This document shows, in pieces, positions 22,545 to 31,662 of a stretch of 64,000 nt of DNA. The stretch spans positions 2,232,001 through 2,296,000 of the forward strand of contig NZ_AP027204.1 in assembly GCF_027944005.1 (NCBI RefSeq). The letters run 5' to 3'. The notes beneath the pieces are model-generated. The model was not told the origin of the DNA. It saw only the letters and a list, made by a program, of their open reading frames with translations, and searched no databases. Position numbers and translations under genes: made by a program. Positions within the stretch are counted from its first letter, which is position 1; each line of letters opens with the position of its first letter. This DNA comes from Polynucleobacter sp. SHI8 (GTDB lineage Bacteria > Pseudomonadota > Gammaproteobacteria > Burkholderiales > Burkholderiaceae).

Positions 22545-23302
22545 GCCTTGATCAACAAAACCAATCTTCCTTAATTGCCGTAGGATTACAAAAAACGTAT
22601 GGTAAAAGAACAGTCGTTCGTGATGTCGGATTAGAGGTCAAAACTGGTGAAATTGTAGGACTTTTAGGTCCTAATGGAGCTGGAAAAACGACTTCCTTCT
22701 ATATGATCGTAGGCTTAGTACCTGCCGATAAAGGCACAATATCTTTAGATAATAAAATTATCAGTGGCTTGCCAATACATGAAAGGTCTTTGAGGGGCCT
22801 TTCATATTTACCTCAAGAAGTCTCTATTTTTCGCAAATTAACCGTCGCTGAAAATATACAAGCGGTTTTAGAACTACAAACTGCAGCAAATGGTAAAAGG
22901 CTCACCAAAAGTGCCATGAATGCCAAGCTAAATGAATTGCTTGATGAATTACAAATACCTCACCTCCGAGATAACCAGGCACTATCCTTGTCAGGCGGGG
23001 AAAGAAGAAGGGTTGAAATTGCCCGCGCTTTAGCTACCAATCCTAAATTTATCCTCTTAGATGAACCATTTGCAGGGGTAGACCCCATTGCCGTTGGGGA
23101 AATTCAGAGGATTATTCGATTTTTAAAAGAGCGCAATATCGGCGTTCTCATTACTGATCATAATGTGAGAGAAACTCTTGGTATTTGTGACCATGCTTAT
23201 ATTATTAGTGAGGGCACTGTTTTAGCACAGGGCCTCCCAAGTGAAATCATCGAGAACGAAAGCGTCAGACGAGTTTATCTCGGTGAAAATTTCCGAATGT
23301 AA
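22541..23302 (+). CDS. lptB: LPS export ABC transporter ATPase LptB
   Basis: LptB powers LPS extraction from the inner membrane with LptF and LptG. The 253-residue ATPase has Walker [10 protein letters not shown] (43-51), the family Q-loop region '[14 protein letters not shown]', the signature [15 protein letters not shown] and Walker B '[13 protein letters not shown]'. It closes the kds-lpt run. In many proteobacteria rpoN follows directly; here 129 bases without a gene lead to hpf. Confidence 0.97.
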   Translation: MSLDQQNQSSLIAVGLQKTYGKRTVVRDVGLEVKTGEIVGLLGPNGAGKTTSFYMIVGLVPADKGTISLDNKIISGLPIHERSLRGLSYLPQEVSIFRKLTVAENIQAVLELQTAANGKRLTKSAMNAKLNELLDELQIPHLRDNQALSLSGGERRRVEIARALATNPKFILLDEPFAGVDPIAVGEIQRIIRFLKERNIGVLITDHNVRETLGICDHAYIISEGTVLAQGLPSEIIENESVRRVYLGENFRM

Positions 23303-23431
23303 ATAAATTTTATTCAGTACTTGGCTTTTTGGGCAAGGACTGATAACCTGTAATTGTAGTGAAATGGTAGGTAGGTCGTAGTTGAATTGCTTTTGTCAAT
23401 TTTATTAACCGTCACGCTTATTGGGGAATGT
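23303..23431 (+). other. Gene-free lptB-hpf spacer (usual rpoN site)
   Basis: This 129-base AT-rich spacer occupies the place where rpoN stands in E. coli (lptA-lptB-rpoN-hpf-ptsN-rapZ). I see no recognisable RpoN fragment in it. It may hold a promoter for hpf; a loose TTGAAT box occurs near 23390, but no convincing -10 partner. The GGGGAAT just before the hpf ATG is a usable ribosome site. Confidence 0.6.
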
Positions 23432-23788
23432 ATGAAAGTCATAATTCACAGCCATCACGTTGCAGTAAGTCCCAGCATAAAAGATCACTTGGAAGAAAAA
23501 TTAACTGTCATTAAGAAGCATTTTGATCAAATCATTCAAATCAACGCAGTTCTTGGAGTTGAAAAAGCACATGAAAAAGAACTGCGCCAATCTGCAGAGC
23601 TTACACTTCATGTCAAGGGAAAGGACCTTTTTGCCATATCCCATCATGAAAATCTTTATCAAGCAATTGATTTAGCCGTTGCTAAATTAGATAAACAAAT
23701 TATTAAAGTTAAAGAAAAAGTCAAAAACCACCACCATCCTGTTGCAATGAAGCATATTTCAGCGGATAGTGCCGTGTTGAATCTATAA
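23432..23788 (+). CDS. hpf: Ribosome hibernation-promoting factor HPF
   Basis: The 118-residue protein belongs to the HPF/YfiA family that binds the 30S decoding region of idle ribosomes. The first 95 residues form the beta-alpha fold ('KVIIHSHHVAVSPSIKDHLEEKL', 'KDLFAISHHENLYQAIDLAVAKL'). A short basic/histidine-rich tail follows, without the dimerisation domain of long HPF. I chose the ATG at 23432, preceded by GGGGAAT, over an upstream TTG at 23387 that would add 15 hydrophobic residues. It is followed after 7 bases by ptsN, as in the classic rpoN-hpf-ptsN order. Confidence 0.93.
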   Translation: MKVIIHSHHVAVSPSIKDHLEEKLTVIKKHFDQIIQINAVLGVEKAHEKELRQSAELTLHVKGKDLFAISHHENLYQAIDLAVAKLDKQIIKVKEKVKNHHHPVAMKHISADSAVLNL

Positions 23789-23795
23789 TAGGCGC

Positions 23796-24251
23796 ATGAG
23801 CGAACTCGCAGAGATACTACCTACTAACCAAATTTATCTTGATGTCGAAGTAAATGACGTCAATGGTTTATTTTCTCTAGCGAGTTCTCAATTTGCTGCT
23901 GTTACAGAGCTCCCTGAGAAATTAATTTATGAATGCTTACAAGCACGAGAATCTCTTGGTTCTACGGGTCTTGGAGTAGGTGTAGCAATTCCTCACGGTC
24001 GAGTTAAAGGCCTCAAGGAAGCTCATGCTAGTTTTTATAGGCTCTCGAAAGGGATTGACTTTAAAACATCTGACCAAATCGCAGTTGATATTGTCATTTT
24101 CTTATTAGTTCCTGAAGCAGCTACTCAAAAACATCTCGAACTATTATCAGAAATTGCCCAAATCTTAGCCGATAAATCAAAGCGTTCTTTGTTGCGTGAA
24201 ATGACATCTGTAAACAATCTTCTTTCTGAAATGACCAATAGGACACATTAA
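23796..24251 (+). CDS. ptsN: Nitrogen-PTS regulatory protein EIIA-Ntr (PtsN)
   Basis: PtsN is the phosphorylatable EIIA of the nitrogen-related PTS, which regulates potassium and nitrogen functions rather than sugar uptake. The 151-residue protein has the phosphorylated histidine H67 in 'GVAIPHGRV' and the typical '[11 protein letters not shown]' just before it. Its likely donors in this window are the HPr and EI at 59284-61301. It is followed 2 bases later by hprK. Confidence 0.95.
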   Translation: MSELAEILPTNQIYLDVEVNDVNGLFSLASSQFAAVTELPEKLIYECLQARESLGSTGLGVGVAIPHGRVKGLKEAHASFYRLSKGIDFKTSDQIAVDIVIFLLVPEAATQKHLELLSEIAQILADKSKRSLLREMTSVNNLLSEMTNRTH

Positions 24252-24253
24252 AA

Positions 24254-25228
24254 ATGATTCAGCAACTGTCACTTATTGGGATCAGTGCACAACATATTTT
24301 TGATGAAAATTTTGAAGATTTAAAATTACACTGGGTTACCGGTCAGGAAGGTGCTGATCGTTGCTTTGACCCAGGTATTGTAAAAGAGGCTTCTTCATCT
24401 TCAGACTTAGTAGGCCATTTGAACTTGATTCACCCCAGTCGATTGCAGGTTTGTGGTCAGCCTGAAATACAGTACCTAGAGCGTCTGCATAAAGCACAAT
24501 TGCGTCATCAATTAGTTGATTTAATTAATATGCGGCCCCCGTGTCTGATTGTGGCAGATGGAGAAGAGGCAACTGAGGATCTCAAACTTTTTTGCCAGCG
24601 ATCTTCTACTCCCCTATTTTCTACAACTCTAGCAGCTTCTGAGGTCATTGATCACTTACGACTTTACCTGACTAAATTAGGCGCTCCAAAAATCACAATG
24701 CATGGTGTTTTTATGGATATTTTGGGTCTCGGTGTCCTACTAACTGGTGATTCTGGTTTAGGTAAAAGCGAATTAGGGCTAGAGCTGATCTCAAGGGGAC
24801 ATGGTCTTGTCGCTGATGATGCAGTTGATTTTGCTAGATTAGGGCCTGATTATGTCGAAGGCCGATGCCCTAGTATTTTAAGAGACCTTCTTGAAGTCAG
24901 GGGTTTAGGTCTTTTAGATATTCGTACTATATTTGGTGAAACTGCTGTTAGAAGAAAACTTAAACTGCGATTAATCGTACAACTAGTTCGGCGCAATGAA
25001 GGCGAGTTTGAACGCTTGCCTCTAGAATCTCAATTTATAGAGGTTCTGGGTTTACCCATTCGTACTGTAAAAATACAAGTTGCTGCTGGTCGAAATCTTG
25101 CAGTTCTCGTTGAAGCCGCAGTTCGTAACACCATTCTTCAATTACGAGGCATCAATACGCTTGATGATTTTGTGTCTCGTCAACGAGAAATGATGCATTT
25201 AGAATCGGGATCAAAAGGTTCGAAATAA
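24254..25228 (+). CDS. hprK: HPr kinase/phosphorylase
   Basis: HprK phosphorylates and dephosphorylates Ser46 of HPr. The 324-residue protein has Walker A GDSGLGKS (165-172) and the family signature around '[22 protein letters not shown]'. The N-terminal half is the usual non-catalytic domain. The target serine is present in the HPr encoded at 61032-61301 (S46). The stop codon overlaps the rapZ ATG by one base. Confidence 0.96.
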   Translation: MIQQLSLIGISAQHIFDENFEDLKLHWVTGQEGADRCFDPGIVKEASSSSDLVGHLNLIHPSRLQVCGQPEIQYLERLHKAQLRHQLVDLINMRPPCLIVADGEEATEDLKLFCQRSSTPLFSTTLAASEVIDHLRLYLTKLGAPKITMHGVFMDILGLGVLLTGDSGLGKSELGLELISRGHGLVADDAVDFARLGPDYVEGRCPSILRDLLEVRGLGLLDIRTIFGETAVRRKLKLRLIVQLVRRNEGEFERLPLESQFIEVLGLPIRTVKIQVAAGRNLAVLVEAAVRNTILQLRGINTLDDFVSRQREMMHLESGSKGSK

Positions 25229-26130
25229 TGCACATATATATTATTTCAGGAACCTCAGGGTCAGGTAAATCTGTTGTTATTCGCGCTTTAGAGGACGCAG
25301 GTTTTAATTGCATTGATAACTTACCTGTCAATCTTCTTGAAAATTTAATACAAGGCCTAGATCCAATAAACAATAATTTAGTTGCGGTTGCTATTGATGG
25401 CAGACAAGGTGACTCGATTCATAATTTACCGTCCATCATCGCTAAGTTAAAAGCAAATTATGAGATAACCGTTTTATTTTTAGATGCCTCAACAACAACT
25501 TTAGTCAATCGCTTCTCAGAAACCAGAAGGCGACACCCCTTATCGATAAAAGCCAATAATCAATCTGAATACTCCTTAATTGAATCCATTAATTTCGAGC
25601 GCGAATTACTATCGAGCATTAATAACATTGGGCATCATATTGATACAACTAATTTATCCTCAAATACTCTTAGAAACTGGGTAAAGGATTTAGTGCAAGA
25701 AAATGTTCAAGGTCTTACACTCTTGTTTGAATCTTTTGGTTATAAGCATGGGATCCCTCAGGATATTGATCTTATTTTTGATATGCGCTGCATTCCAAAT
25801 CCTTACTATGAAAATGCACTTCGCCATTTAACTGGCAATGATGATCCAGTAAAAGAATTTCTTAATATACAGGCAGAATTTAAAGATCTAAAAAAAGATA
25901 TTTATGACTTCCTTTGTCGTTGGATACCTAAATATCAAATTGATGGTCGTAGCTATTTAACGATTGGCATTGGCTGTACAGGAGGTCAACACCGATCTGT
26001 GGCAATGGTGAATGACCTTCATCAAGCATGTTTAAAAAGCTCAGAAAAAATGTTTCAATCGATGACGATTCTGAAGCGACATCGTGAATTGAATCGACAT
26101 TCACAAGTGGTATCTCAAGAGCACAAATAG
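25228..26130 (+). CDS. rapZ: RNase adapter protein RapZ
   Basis: RapZ is an ATP/GTP-binding protein that in enterobacteria presents the small RNA GlmZ to RNase E to control amino-sugar synthesis. The 300-residue protein has Walker A GTSGSGKS (8-15), 'DNLPVNLLENL', 'LFLDASTTTLVNRFSETRRRHPL' and the C-terminal 'TIGIGCTGGQHRSVAM' motif, all diagnostic. Whether a GlmZ-like RNA exists here is unknown. Its 3' end overlaps the convergent mutY gene by 16 bases. Confidence 0.95.
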   Translation: MHIYIISGTSGSGKSVVIRALEDAGFNCIDNLPVNLLENLIQGLDPINNNLVAVAIDGRQGDSIHNLPSIIAKLKANYEITVLFLDASTTTLVNRFSETRRRHPLSIKANNQSEYSLIESINFERELLSSINNIGHHIDTTNLSSNTLRNWVKDLVQENVQGLTLLFESFGYKHGIPQDIDLIFDMRCIPNPYYENALRHLTGNDDPVKEFLNIQAEFKDLKKDIYDFLCRWIPKYQIDGRSYLTIGIGCTGGQHRSVAMVNDLHQACLKSSEKMFQSMTILKRHRELNRHSQVVSQEHK

Positions 26131-27200
26131 TCATTAACCCATTGTCTGATGGGTGTTGGTAGTCCTAAATGTTCACAATCAGAAATGTTTACCCACTGAT
26201 ATTGATTTAAATTTAAATCAAATTTTTCATTTAATTCAATAATTCGAATTTGAAAATATAAAGTACGATGCGTAAAAACATGCTTTCGAGGGGCTAATAA
26301 TTTTGCGGTTTTATAAGGAAGCTTTAGCAAATCACTTGGCAATCCTAAAAAATCCTGAATAGATAGTTGCAAAGGCTCTGACGGTGTTTGCATCACTTCA
26401 ACCCAACTAGACTCTGGTAGGCTCCACAACCCTCCCCATATACCTTTCGCGGGTCTTAATTCAAATAAAACCTGATGATTTGCCAAAATAAAAAGCATCT
26501 CTGATTGCACCATTTTATTTTTGACTTTTTTGACTTGAAGTGGGATCAGGCTTACTTTAGATTGTGTAAACGCCTGACATGAAGATTGAAAAACACAATT
26601 CGAGCATTTAGGATTTTTAGGAGTGCAAACGGTTGCCCCAAAATCCATCAAGGCTTGAGTATATGCGGGCATATCTTTGGCATTTTGTGGCACGAATGTT
26701 TGTGCTTTTTTCCATAAATCTTGATGTACTGTTGCATTCTTGACATCACCCTCAACACCTAAAAATCTTGCAAGAAGTCTTTTTACATTAGCGTCTAAGA
26801 TGCTGATACGCTCATCAAAACAAAATGAGGCGATTGCTGCAGCGGTAGACATTCCGATACCTGGTAGAGTGGCTAAGAGCGCTGAAGACTCGGGAAACCG
26901 CCCGGAAAATTGCTCCTCGATCGTCTTGGCACAGGCGTGGAGATTTCTAGCTCTTGTATAGTACCCAAGGCCAGCCCAGAGGGCCATCACTTGATCCTGA
27001 GATGCCAGCGCAAGATCATGTACCGTGGGGAAGACTTGTATGAACTCTATGTATCGTTCTTTAACTGTTGCAACCTGAGTTTGTTGCAACATAATTTCTG
27101 ACAACCACACTTTATATGGATCTTTTTGATTTTGCCAAGGGAGTCCTTTTCTGCCGTGGAACTTGCTCCATTGCAAAAGTGTTGAAGAAAAATCGTTCAC
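26115..27200 (-). CDS. mutY: A/G-specific adenine glycosylase MutY
   Basis: MutY removes adenine mispaired with 8-oxoguanine. I set the start at GTG 27200, which overlaps the mutM stop as GTGA; an open frame continues upstream to a TTG at 27269 but lies inside mutM. The 361-residue product then has the catalytic E35 (WLSEIMLQQTQV), the helix-hairpin-helix LPGIGMSTA, catalytic D136 (ILDANVKR), the iron-sulfur ligands C192, C199, C202 and C208, and a C-terminal NUDIX-like 8-oxoG recognition domain. Confidence 0.94.
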   Translation of the reverse strand: MNDFSSTLLQWSKFHGRKGLPWQNQKDPYKVWLSEIMLQQTQVATVKERYIEFIQVFPTVHDLALASQDQVMALWAGLGYYTRARNLHACAKTIEEQFSGRFPESSALLATLPGIGMSTAAAIASFCFDERISILDANVKRLLARFLGVEGDVKNATVHQDLWKKAQTFVPQNAKDMPAYTQALMDFGATVCTPKNPKCSNCVFQSSCQAFTQSKVSLIPLQVKKVKNKMVQSEMLFILANHQVLFELRPAKGIWGGLWSLPESSWVEVMQTPSEPLQLSIQDFLGLPSDLLKLPYKTAKLLAPRKHVFTHRTLYFQIRIIELNEKFDLNLNQYQWVNISDCEHLGLPTPIRQWVNDYLCS

Positions 27201-28030
27201 TTTTGACAAACAGGACAAAAATATGTTGATCGTTGGCCTTGGACAATTTGTTTGATCGAAGTTTGACAAGCATTACATGGCATTCCAGCACGATCATACA
27301 CATTGGTTAAAACCATAAAGTGTCCTGGCTCACCATCACTGTGTACAAAGTCTTTTAAACTACTGCCACCTGCCCTAATCGCTTTTTCAAGGATCAAGCG
27401 CACAGCTTGAGCCAATCTAGCATATCCTTGCTTAGAAATCTTGCCTGCGGCTTTTTTGGGATTTATTTTTGCCTCAAACAGACTCTCTGAACAGTAAATG
27501 TTGCCAACTCCTACGACAACCTGACCTGCTAAAAGATATTGCTTTACTGATATCGTTCTTCCACGAGATTTTTTATATAACAATTCTCCACCTAGCTCAC
27601 CTGAAAATTCTGGTTCAAATGGCTCTACCCCTAATTTAGTTAATAAAGGGAAACTCTCCACTGGACCATCTTCTTTAGGATGCCAGTGTATCGAACCAAA
27701 TTTTCTTGGGTCATGTAAGCGTAAAGCTAATTTTCCAAAATGAAACTCAACCCGATTATATTTTTTAGGAGCTTCTTCTACTTTGTGGATACGTAATACC
27801 CCAGTCATCCCTAAATGCAATAGCATCACCCCATGACTGAACTCAAATAATAAATATTTTCCACGCCGCCTAATATCTATACAAGGTTGACCTAAAAGTA
27901 TTTTTTCCAAATGATGCGGGACTGGCCACCTCAAGCGACCATCATGAACAATTACTTTTGTAATTGTTTTTCCCTTAATTTGTGGCGAGATCCCTTGCCT
28001 AGTCACTTCAACTTCTGGTAATTCGGGCAT
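27197..28030 (-). CDS. mutM: Formamidopyrimidine-DNA glycosylase MutM (Fpg)
   Basis: MutM excises 8-oxoguanine and formamidopyrimidines. The 277-residue protein starts MPELPEVEVTRQGI, with the catalytic P2 and E3, has 'HLGMTGVLRI' and 'VGNIYCSESLFEAKINP', and ends in the zinc finger CNAC...CPVC. Its TGA overlaps the mutY GTG start by 4 bases, so both 8-oxoguanine repair glycosylases are encoded in one coupled unit. Confidence 0.97.
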   Translation of the reverse strand: MPELPEVEVTRQGISPQIKGKTITKVIVHDGRLRWPVPHHLEKILLGQPCIDIRRRGKYLLFEFSHGVMLLHLGMTGVLRIHKVEEAPKKYNRVEFHFGKLALRLHDPRKFGSIHWHPKEDGPVESFPLLTKLGVEPFEPEFSGELGGELLYKKSRGRTISVKQYLLAGQVVVGVGNIYCSESLFEAKINPKKAAGKISKQGYARLAQAVRLILEKAIRAGGSSLKDFVHSDGEPGHFMVLTNVYDRAGMPCNACQTSIKQIVQGQRSTYFCPVCQK

Positions 28031-28070
28031 ATATTCAGTAGATTAATTCAGAGTTATATAGAATAGACAA

Positions 28071-29567
28071 ATGCTTAAATACAATTTATATCAAATTAGA
28101 CGAATTTTCACGCTATGTATCATTAGCATCATGCCATATTTTATGGTTGCCCATAGCATTGCACAGCCTCAAAGCTCTAGGAGTGAGGGTGAGCGTTATG
28201 CTAGTGAAATGTTTCAGTATTTAGTTTCTCAGGTTGCGTTACAAAGAGGTGATATCGCCCTGTCTTATCAAACGATGTTTAATCTCGCCAAAAATACACG
28301 AGATCCTCGAATTGCTCAAAGCGCTATGGAGATCGCTCTTGCCGCTCAATCACCAGATGCATCCCTAGAGTCAGCAAGGCTTTGGGATGAACTCACTCCG
28401 GATACTGATACAAACTCCAAAGAGGTTTTTCTCACACTTTTAATGTTCAACAATAAATGGAATGAAGCGGTTGAGCCAACAATCAAGTATTTAAAATCTC
28501 AAACTCCAGCTAAACGGGAGGATTTTTTAACTCAAATACTACCTATTATCGGTAAATCAAATAATCAAGATGTTTCGAACGTTGCCATAGCAAAGATTAT
28601 TAACGCTCTTAAACCATTGCCAAAAAACACAAATATTTTGTTTATCTATGCTTTAGGTGAAGAGAAATTAGGTAACTTTTCGAATATGGAGAAAGTTTTA
28701 CTTTCCATCATTCAACAAAAACCCGATGATGCTAGTGCTTTAAATGCGCTTGGTTACTCATATGCTGATAGAAATATTAATTTAACTGAAGCATTACGTT
28801 TAATTCTGAAAGCAAATTCATTATCACCAAATGATCCCTATATTCTTGATAGCCTAGGTTGGGTTTATTTTCGTCTTGGAAGAAATGATTTAGCTATTCA
28901 ATACTTAACACAGTCTTTTAACCAGCTCGCTGAAGCTGAAGTTGGAGCTCATTTAGGTGAAGTGCTTTGGGTCAGCCAACAGCCTGAAGCTGCTGAAAAA
29001 GTTTGGCGTAAAGCAGAATCCATTAATGCCAGTCAAGTTACTTTAAGAGATACCCTTAGACGTCTTAGGCCAGACTGGTCTAGCGCAGAACTTTTTGATG
29101 AAGCCATATCTCGTCAATGGGATGGGCGATTTGCGGTTACCATCAATTCAAAACAAACCAAAAATGGTGGCAATGGGGCCTTTACATTGATTCACGAAAA
29201 CCTAAATGATAATCTTGAAATTAGAGGTCCTTTAGGAGCATCTATTGCAAAAATTAATGTAACTCCCAGTCGCGCCACCTTAGAACAAAATGGTCGGACT
29301 ATTTCAGAGATTGATGCAGACCAATTAGTGTTTCAAGCGACACAGTTACCCATCCCAGCAAGAGGACTTTCTGCTTGGCTTTCAGGTTTCTCAAGACCAG
29401 GCTCACCTGGGGCTGTTAAACGTAATGAGGCTGGTCAAGTGACGGAAATTACCCAAGATGGTTGGTTGCTTAAATATACTTGGGATACGAATAATAAATT
29501 GCAAAGACTTAATATGACTCGCTCCAACCAAGATGGTGATATCGAAGTCAGACTCATTATCGATTAA
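28071..29567 (+). CDS. TPR protein fused to a LolB-like domain
   Basis: The 498-residue product has an N-terminal signal peptide (about 1-31, ending AHSIAQ, no lipobox) and TPR-type helical repeats over about 40-330 (clear at 'ALNALGYSYADRNINLTEALRLI' and 'YILDSLGWVYFRLGRNDLAIQYL'). From residue 348 a LolB-like domain follows: 'RQWDGRFAVTI', 'GPLGASIAKINV' (compare NPLG in E. coli LolB), 'LPIPARGLSAWLSGF' (compare MPIPLNSLRQWILGL) and an end of the RLIID type. LolB inserts lipoproteins into the outer membrane. It is usually a separate lipoprotein gene just before ispE, which is exactly where this domain lies. No other lolB is visible here. Confidence 0.82.
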   Translation: MLKYNLYQIRRIFTLCIISIMPYFMVAHSIAQPQSSRSEGERYASEMFQYLVSQVALQRGDIALSYQTMFNLAKNTRDPRIAQSAMEIALAAQSPDASLESARLWDELTPDTDTNSKEVFLTLLMFNNKWNEAVEPTIKYLKSQTPAKREDFLTQILPIIGKSNNQDVSNVAIAKIINALKPLPKNTNILFIYALGEEKLGNFSNMEKVLLSIIQQKPDDASALNALGYSYADRNINLTEALRLILKANSLSPNDPYILDSLGWVYFRLGRNDLAIQYLTQSFNQLAEAEVGAHLGEVLWVSQQPEAAEKVWRKAESINASQVTLRDTLRRLRPDWSSAELFDEAISRQWDGRFAVTINSKQTKNGGNGAFTLIHENLNDNLEIRGPLGASIAKINVTPSRATLEQNGRTISEIDADQLVFQATQLPIPARGLSAWLSGFSRPGSPGAVKRNEAGQVTEITQDGWLLKYTWDTNNKLQRLNMTRSNQDGDIEVRLIID

Positions 29568-29571
29568 TGGC

Positions 29572-30471
29572 ATGTCTGAGTTTTTAAACATTTCAGCGCC
29601 TGCAAAATTAAATCTCTTTTTACATGTCACTGGAAGAAGAGATGATGGTTATCACCTTTTGCAAAGTGTTTTTCAACTCATTGATTTGTCAGATACCGTT
29701 CAATTACGTCCTAGAGAAGACTCTCTTATTAATCGTATTCGCCCTTTACCAAACGTACCTCCTGAGGATGATTTAGTTGTAAAAGCAGCACGTTTATTAC
29801 AAGAAACTTTTCATTTAAAGTGTGGGGTTGATATCGCTTTAGATAAAAAAATCCCTATGGGTGCTGGTCTTGGAGGTGGATCTTCAGATGCTGCTAGTAC
29901 CTTATTAGGGCTCAATCATCTTTGGAACTTAAATCTACCATTACAAGAATTAATGTCTTTAGGCGTGCGTTTAGGTGCGGATGTCCCTTTTTTTATTTAT
30001 GGGAAAAATGCTTTCGTAGAGGGTATTGGGGATGTGTTACATGAAGTTTCCTTAAGAAAATCTACCTTTTTTGTCATTTATCCAGGGGTTTCAATAACAA
30101 CAAAAAATATATTTTCAGCGCCTCATTTGACGCGAAATCGATCACAGATTACAATAACTGACTTTGAAGAGCGTTACGCTAGTCAAAAGAAGTTAGATAA
30201 TGATTTACAAGCAGTGGCAACGCAAATGTATTCGGAAGTTTCGATGGCATTGAGCTTTTTGGAGCAGCAATTTCCAAATACTCATCCATTGATGACTGGT
30301 TCAGGAAGTTCAGTTTTTTGTGAAATTTCAGAATCTACATCGGTGGAAAAATGTTTATCATTACTACCACCTATGTGGCTAGGTTTTAAAGTTCATAGTC
30401 TTTTGCAGCACTCGGCTTATAATTTAGGATCTAAGGTCAACACACAAGAGGGGAGTCGCCAAGTTGGTTAA
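29572..30471 (+). CDS. ispE: 4-diphosphocytidyl-2-C-methyl-D-erythritol kinase IspE
   Basis: IspE is the fourth-step kinase of the MEP isoprenoid pathway (GHMP family). I start at the ATG at 29572 (MSEFLNISAPAKLNLFLHV), 4 bases after the TPR-LolB stop; an ATG at 29533 would add 13 residues read out of frame through that gene. The ATP loop is 'PMGAGLGGGSSDAAS', and 'PLMTGSGSSVF' is the third GHMP motif. The last seven codons and the TAA lie inside the tRNA-Gln gene, so the C-terminal tail EGSRQVG is encoded by tRNA sequence. Confidence 0.95.
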   Translation: MSEFLNISAPAKLNLFLHVTGRRDDGYHLLQSVFQLIDLSDTVQLRPREDSLINRIRPLPNVPPEDDLVVKAARLLQETFHLKCGVDIALDKKIPMGAGLGGGSSDAASTLLGLNHLWNLNLPLQELMSLGVRLGADVPFFIYGKNAFVEGIGDVLHEVSLRKSTFFVIYPGVSITTKNIFSAPHLTRNRSQITITDFEERYASQKKLDNDLQAVATQMYSEVSMALSFLEQQFPNTHPLMTGSGSSVFCEISESTSVEKCLSLLPPMWLGFKVHSLLQHSAYNLGSKVNTQEGSRQVG

Positions 30472-30525
30472 GGCACCGGATTTTGATTCCGGCATCCGAA
30501 GGTTCGAGTCCTTCCTCCTCTGCCA
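30449..30525 (+). tRNA. tRNA-Gln (anticodon TTG)
   Basis: A complete cloverleaf can be drawn. Acceptor AGGGGAG pairs with CTCCTCT (one G-U), with discriminator G and encoded CCA at 30523-30525. The D arm is GCC...GGC, the anticodon arm is CCGGA/TCCGG around the loop TTTTGAT (anticodon TTG, reads CAA), and the T arm is GAAGG/CCTTC with TTCGAGT. The gene starts 23 bases before the end of ispE on the same strand, so ispE's stop codon falls in the D loop. The prs gene begins 72 bases downstream. Confidence 0.97.
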
Positions 30526-30597
30526 CCTTTCTTTTATGTTCCAATTCCATCAATTCCCCCAAGCAAATCTTACTTTGCTCCCTCTATCGGAGAAATC

Positions 30598-31557
30598 ATG
30601 AGTAATGAGTCAATGACAATTTTTACTGGTAATGCCAATCCCGTTTTAGCAAAGTCGGTTGCGGATTACCTTGGTCAAGAACTCGGAAAAGCTATGGTGG
30701 GAAGATTTTCAGATGGTGAAATTCAAGTAGAGATTCAAGAAAATGTACGAAGTAAGCACGTTGTCGTGTTACAACCCACCTGTGCACCTACCAATGACAA
30801 TTTAATGGAATTGATGATTATGGTGGATGCTCTTAAACGTGCGTCTGCAGGCACAATAACCGCAGTGATTCCTTACTTCGGATATGCCAGACAAGATCGA
30901 CGTCCTCGCTCTGCAAGGGTTGCCATCTCTGCCCGACTAGTTGCTAACATGTTGCAGTCAGTTGCTGGTGTAGGAAGAGTCTTAACGATGGACCTTCATG
31001 CTGATCAAATTCAAGGTTTTTTTGATATCCCAGTAGATAATATTTACGCCTCGCCAATCCTTTTGGCTGATCTTCAGCATAAAAATGATGGTGACCTACT
31101 CGTTGTATCCCCTGATATTGGAGGGGTTGTGAGAGCCCGTGCTTTGGCAAAACAATTAGGTTGTGACCTTGCCATTATTGATAAACGTCGTCCAAAAGCA
31201 AATGTTTCAGAAGTGATGCACGTCATTGGTGAAGTTGAAGGTCGTAAATGTGTCATTATGGATGACATGATTGACACTGGTGGCACGCTATGCAAAGCCG
31301 CTGAGGTTCTAAAGCAAAGGGGTGCCAAAAATGTCATGGCCTATTGTACGCACCCAGTCCTTTCTGGTAACGCTATTTCTCGTATTATGGAATCTGCTCT
31401 TGATGAGGTTGTGGTCACTGACACTATCCCTTTAAATGATGCTGCAAAATCTAGTCCTAAAATTAGAAGCTTATCGGTCGCCCCACTTCTTGGAGAAACC
31501 CTCCTCAGAATTAGTCGAGGAGATTCAGTTATTTCTATGTTTACGGAAACTGACTAG
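30598..31557 (+). CDS. prs: Ribose-phosphate pyrophosphokinase (PRPP synthase)
   Basis: Prs makes PRPP from ribose 5-phosphate and ATP for nucleotide, histidine and tryptophan synthesis. The 319-residue protein has the class I motifs '[11 protein letters not shown]', '[18 protein letters not shown]' and the PRPP-binding '[13 protein letters not shown]'. The start ATG has a GGAG ribosome site 7 bases upstream. The order ispE, tRNA-Gln, prs, rplY, pth is familiar in betaproteobacteria. Confidence 0.98.
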   Translation: MSNESMTIFTGNANPVLAKSVADYLGQELGKAMVGRFSDGEIQVEIQENVRSKHVVVLQPTCAPTNDNLMELMIMVDALKRASAGTITAVIPYFGYARQDRRPRSARVAISARLVANMLQSVAGVGRVLTMDLHADQIQGFFDIPVDNIYASPILLADLQHKNDGDLLVVSPDIGGVVRARALAKQLGCDLAIIDKRRPKANVSEVMHVIGEVEGRKCVIMDDMIDTGGTLCKAAEVLKQRGAKNVMAYCTHPVLSGNAISRIMESALDEVVVTDTIPLNDAAKSSPKIRSLSVAPLLGETLLRISRGDSVISMFTETD

Positions 31558-31583
31558 TCAAGCCCATTTAAAAAAGTTATAAT
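31555..31583 (+). promoter_or_regulatory. Candidate promoter for rplY
   Basis: A perfect TATAAT (31578-31583) lies 17 bases downstream of TAGTCA (31555-31560, 4 of 6 matches to TTGACA). Transcription would begin about 70 bases before the rplY ATG, leaving a leader with the short inverted repeat CTAGCCCTAGTAGGGTTAG (31619-31638 region) upstream of the AAGGAGT ribosome site. Confidence 0.5.
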
Positions 31584-31662
31584 GGAAGACTTTTCTGCTT
31601 GGTCGCGAGTAGAAAAGCACTAGCCCTAGTAGGGTTAGTAAACAAACCTTAAGGAGTCTTAT

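Noticed and set aside
30453..30525. Alternative tRNA-Gln start with acceptor AGAGGGG (two bases earlier)
   Set aside because: It would place AG at positions 8-9 and shift the D stem; the start at 30449 restores T8 and the standard GCC/GGC D stem.
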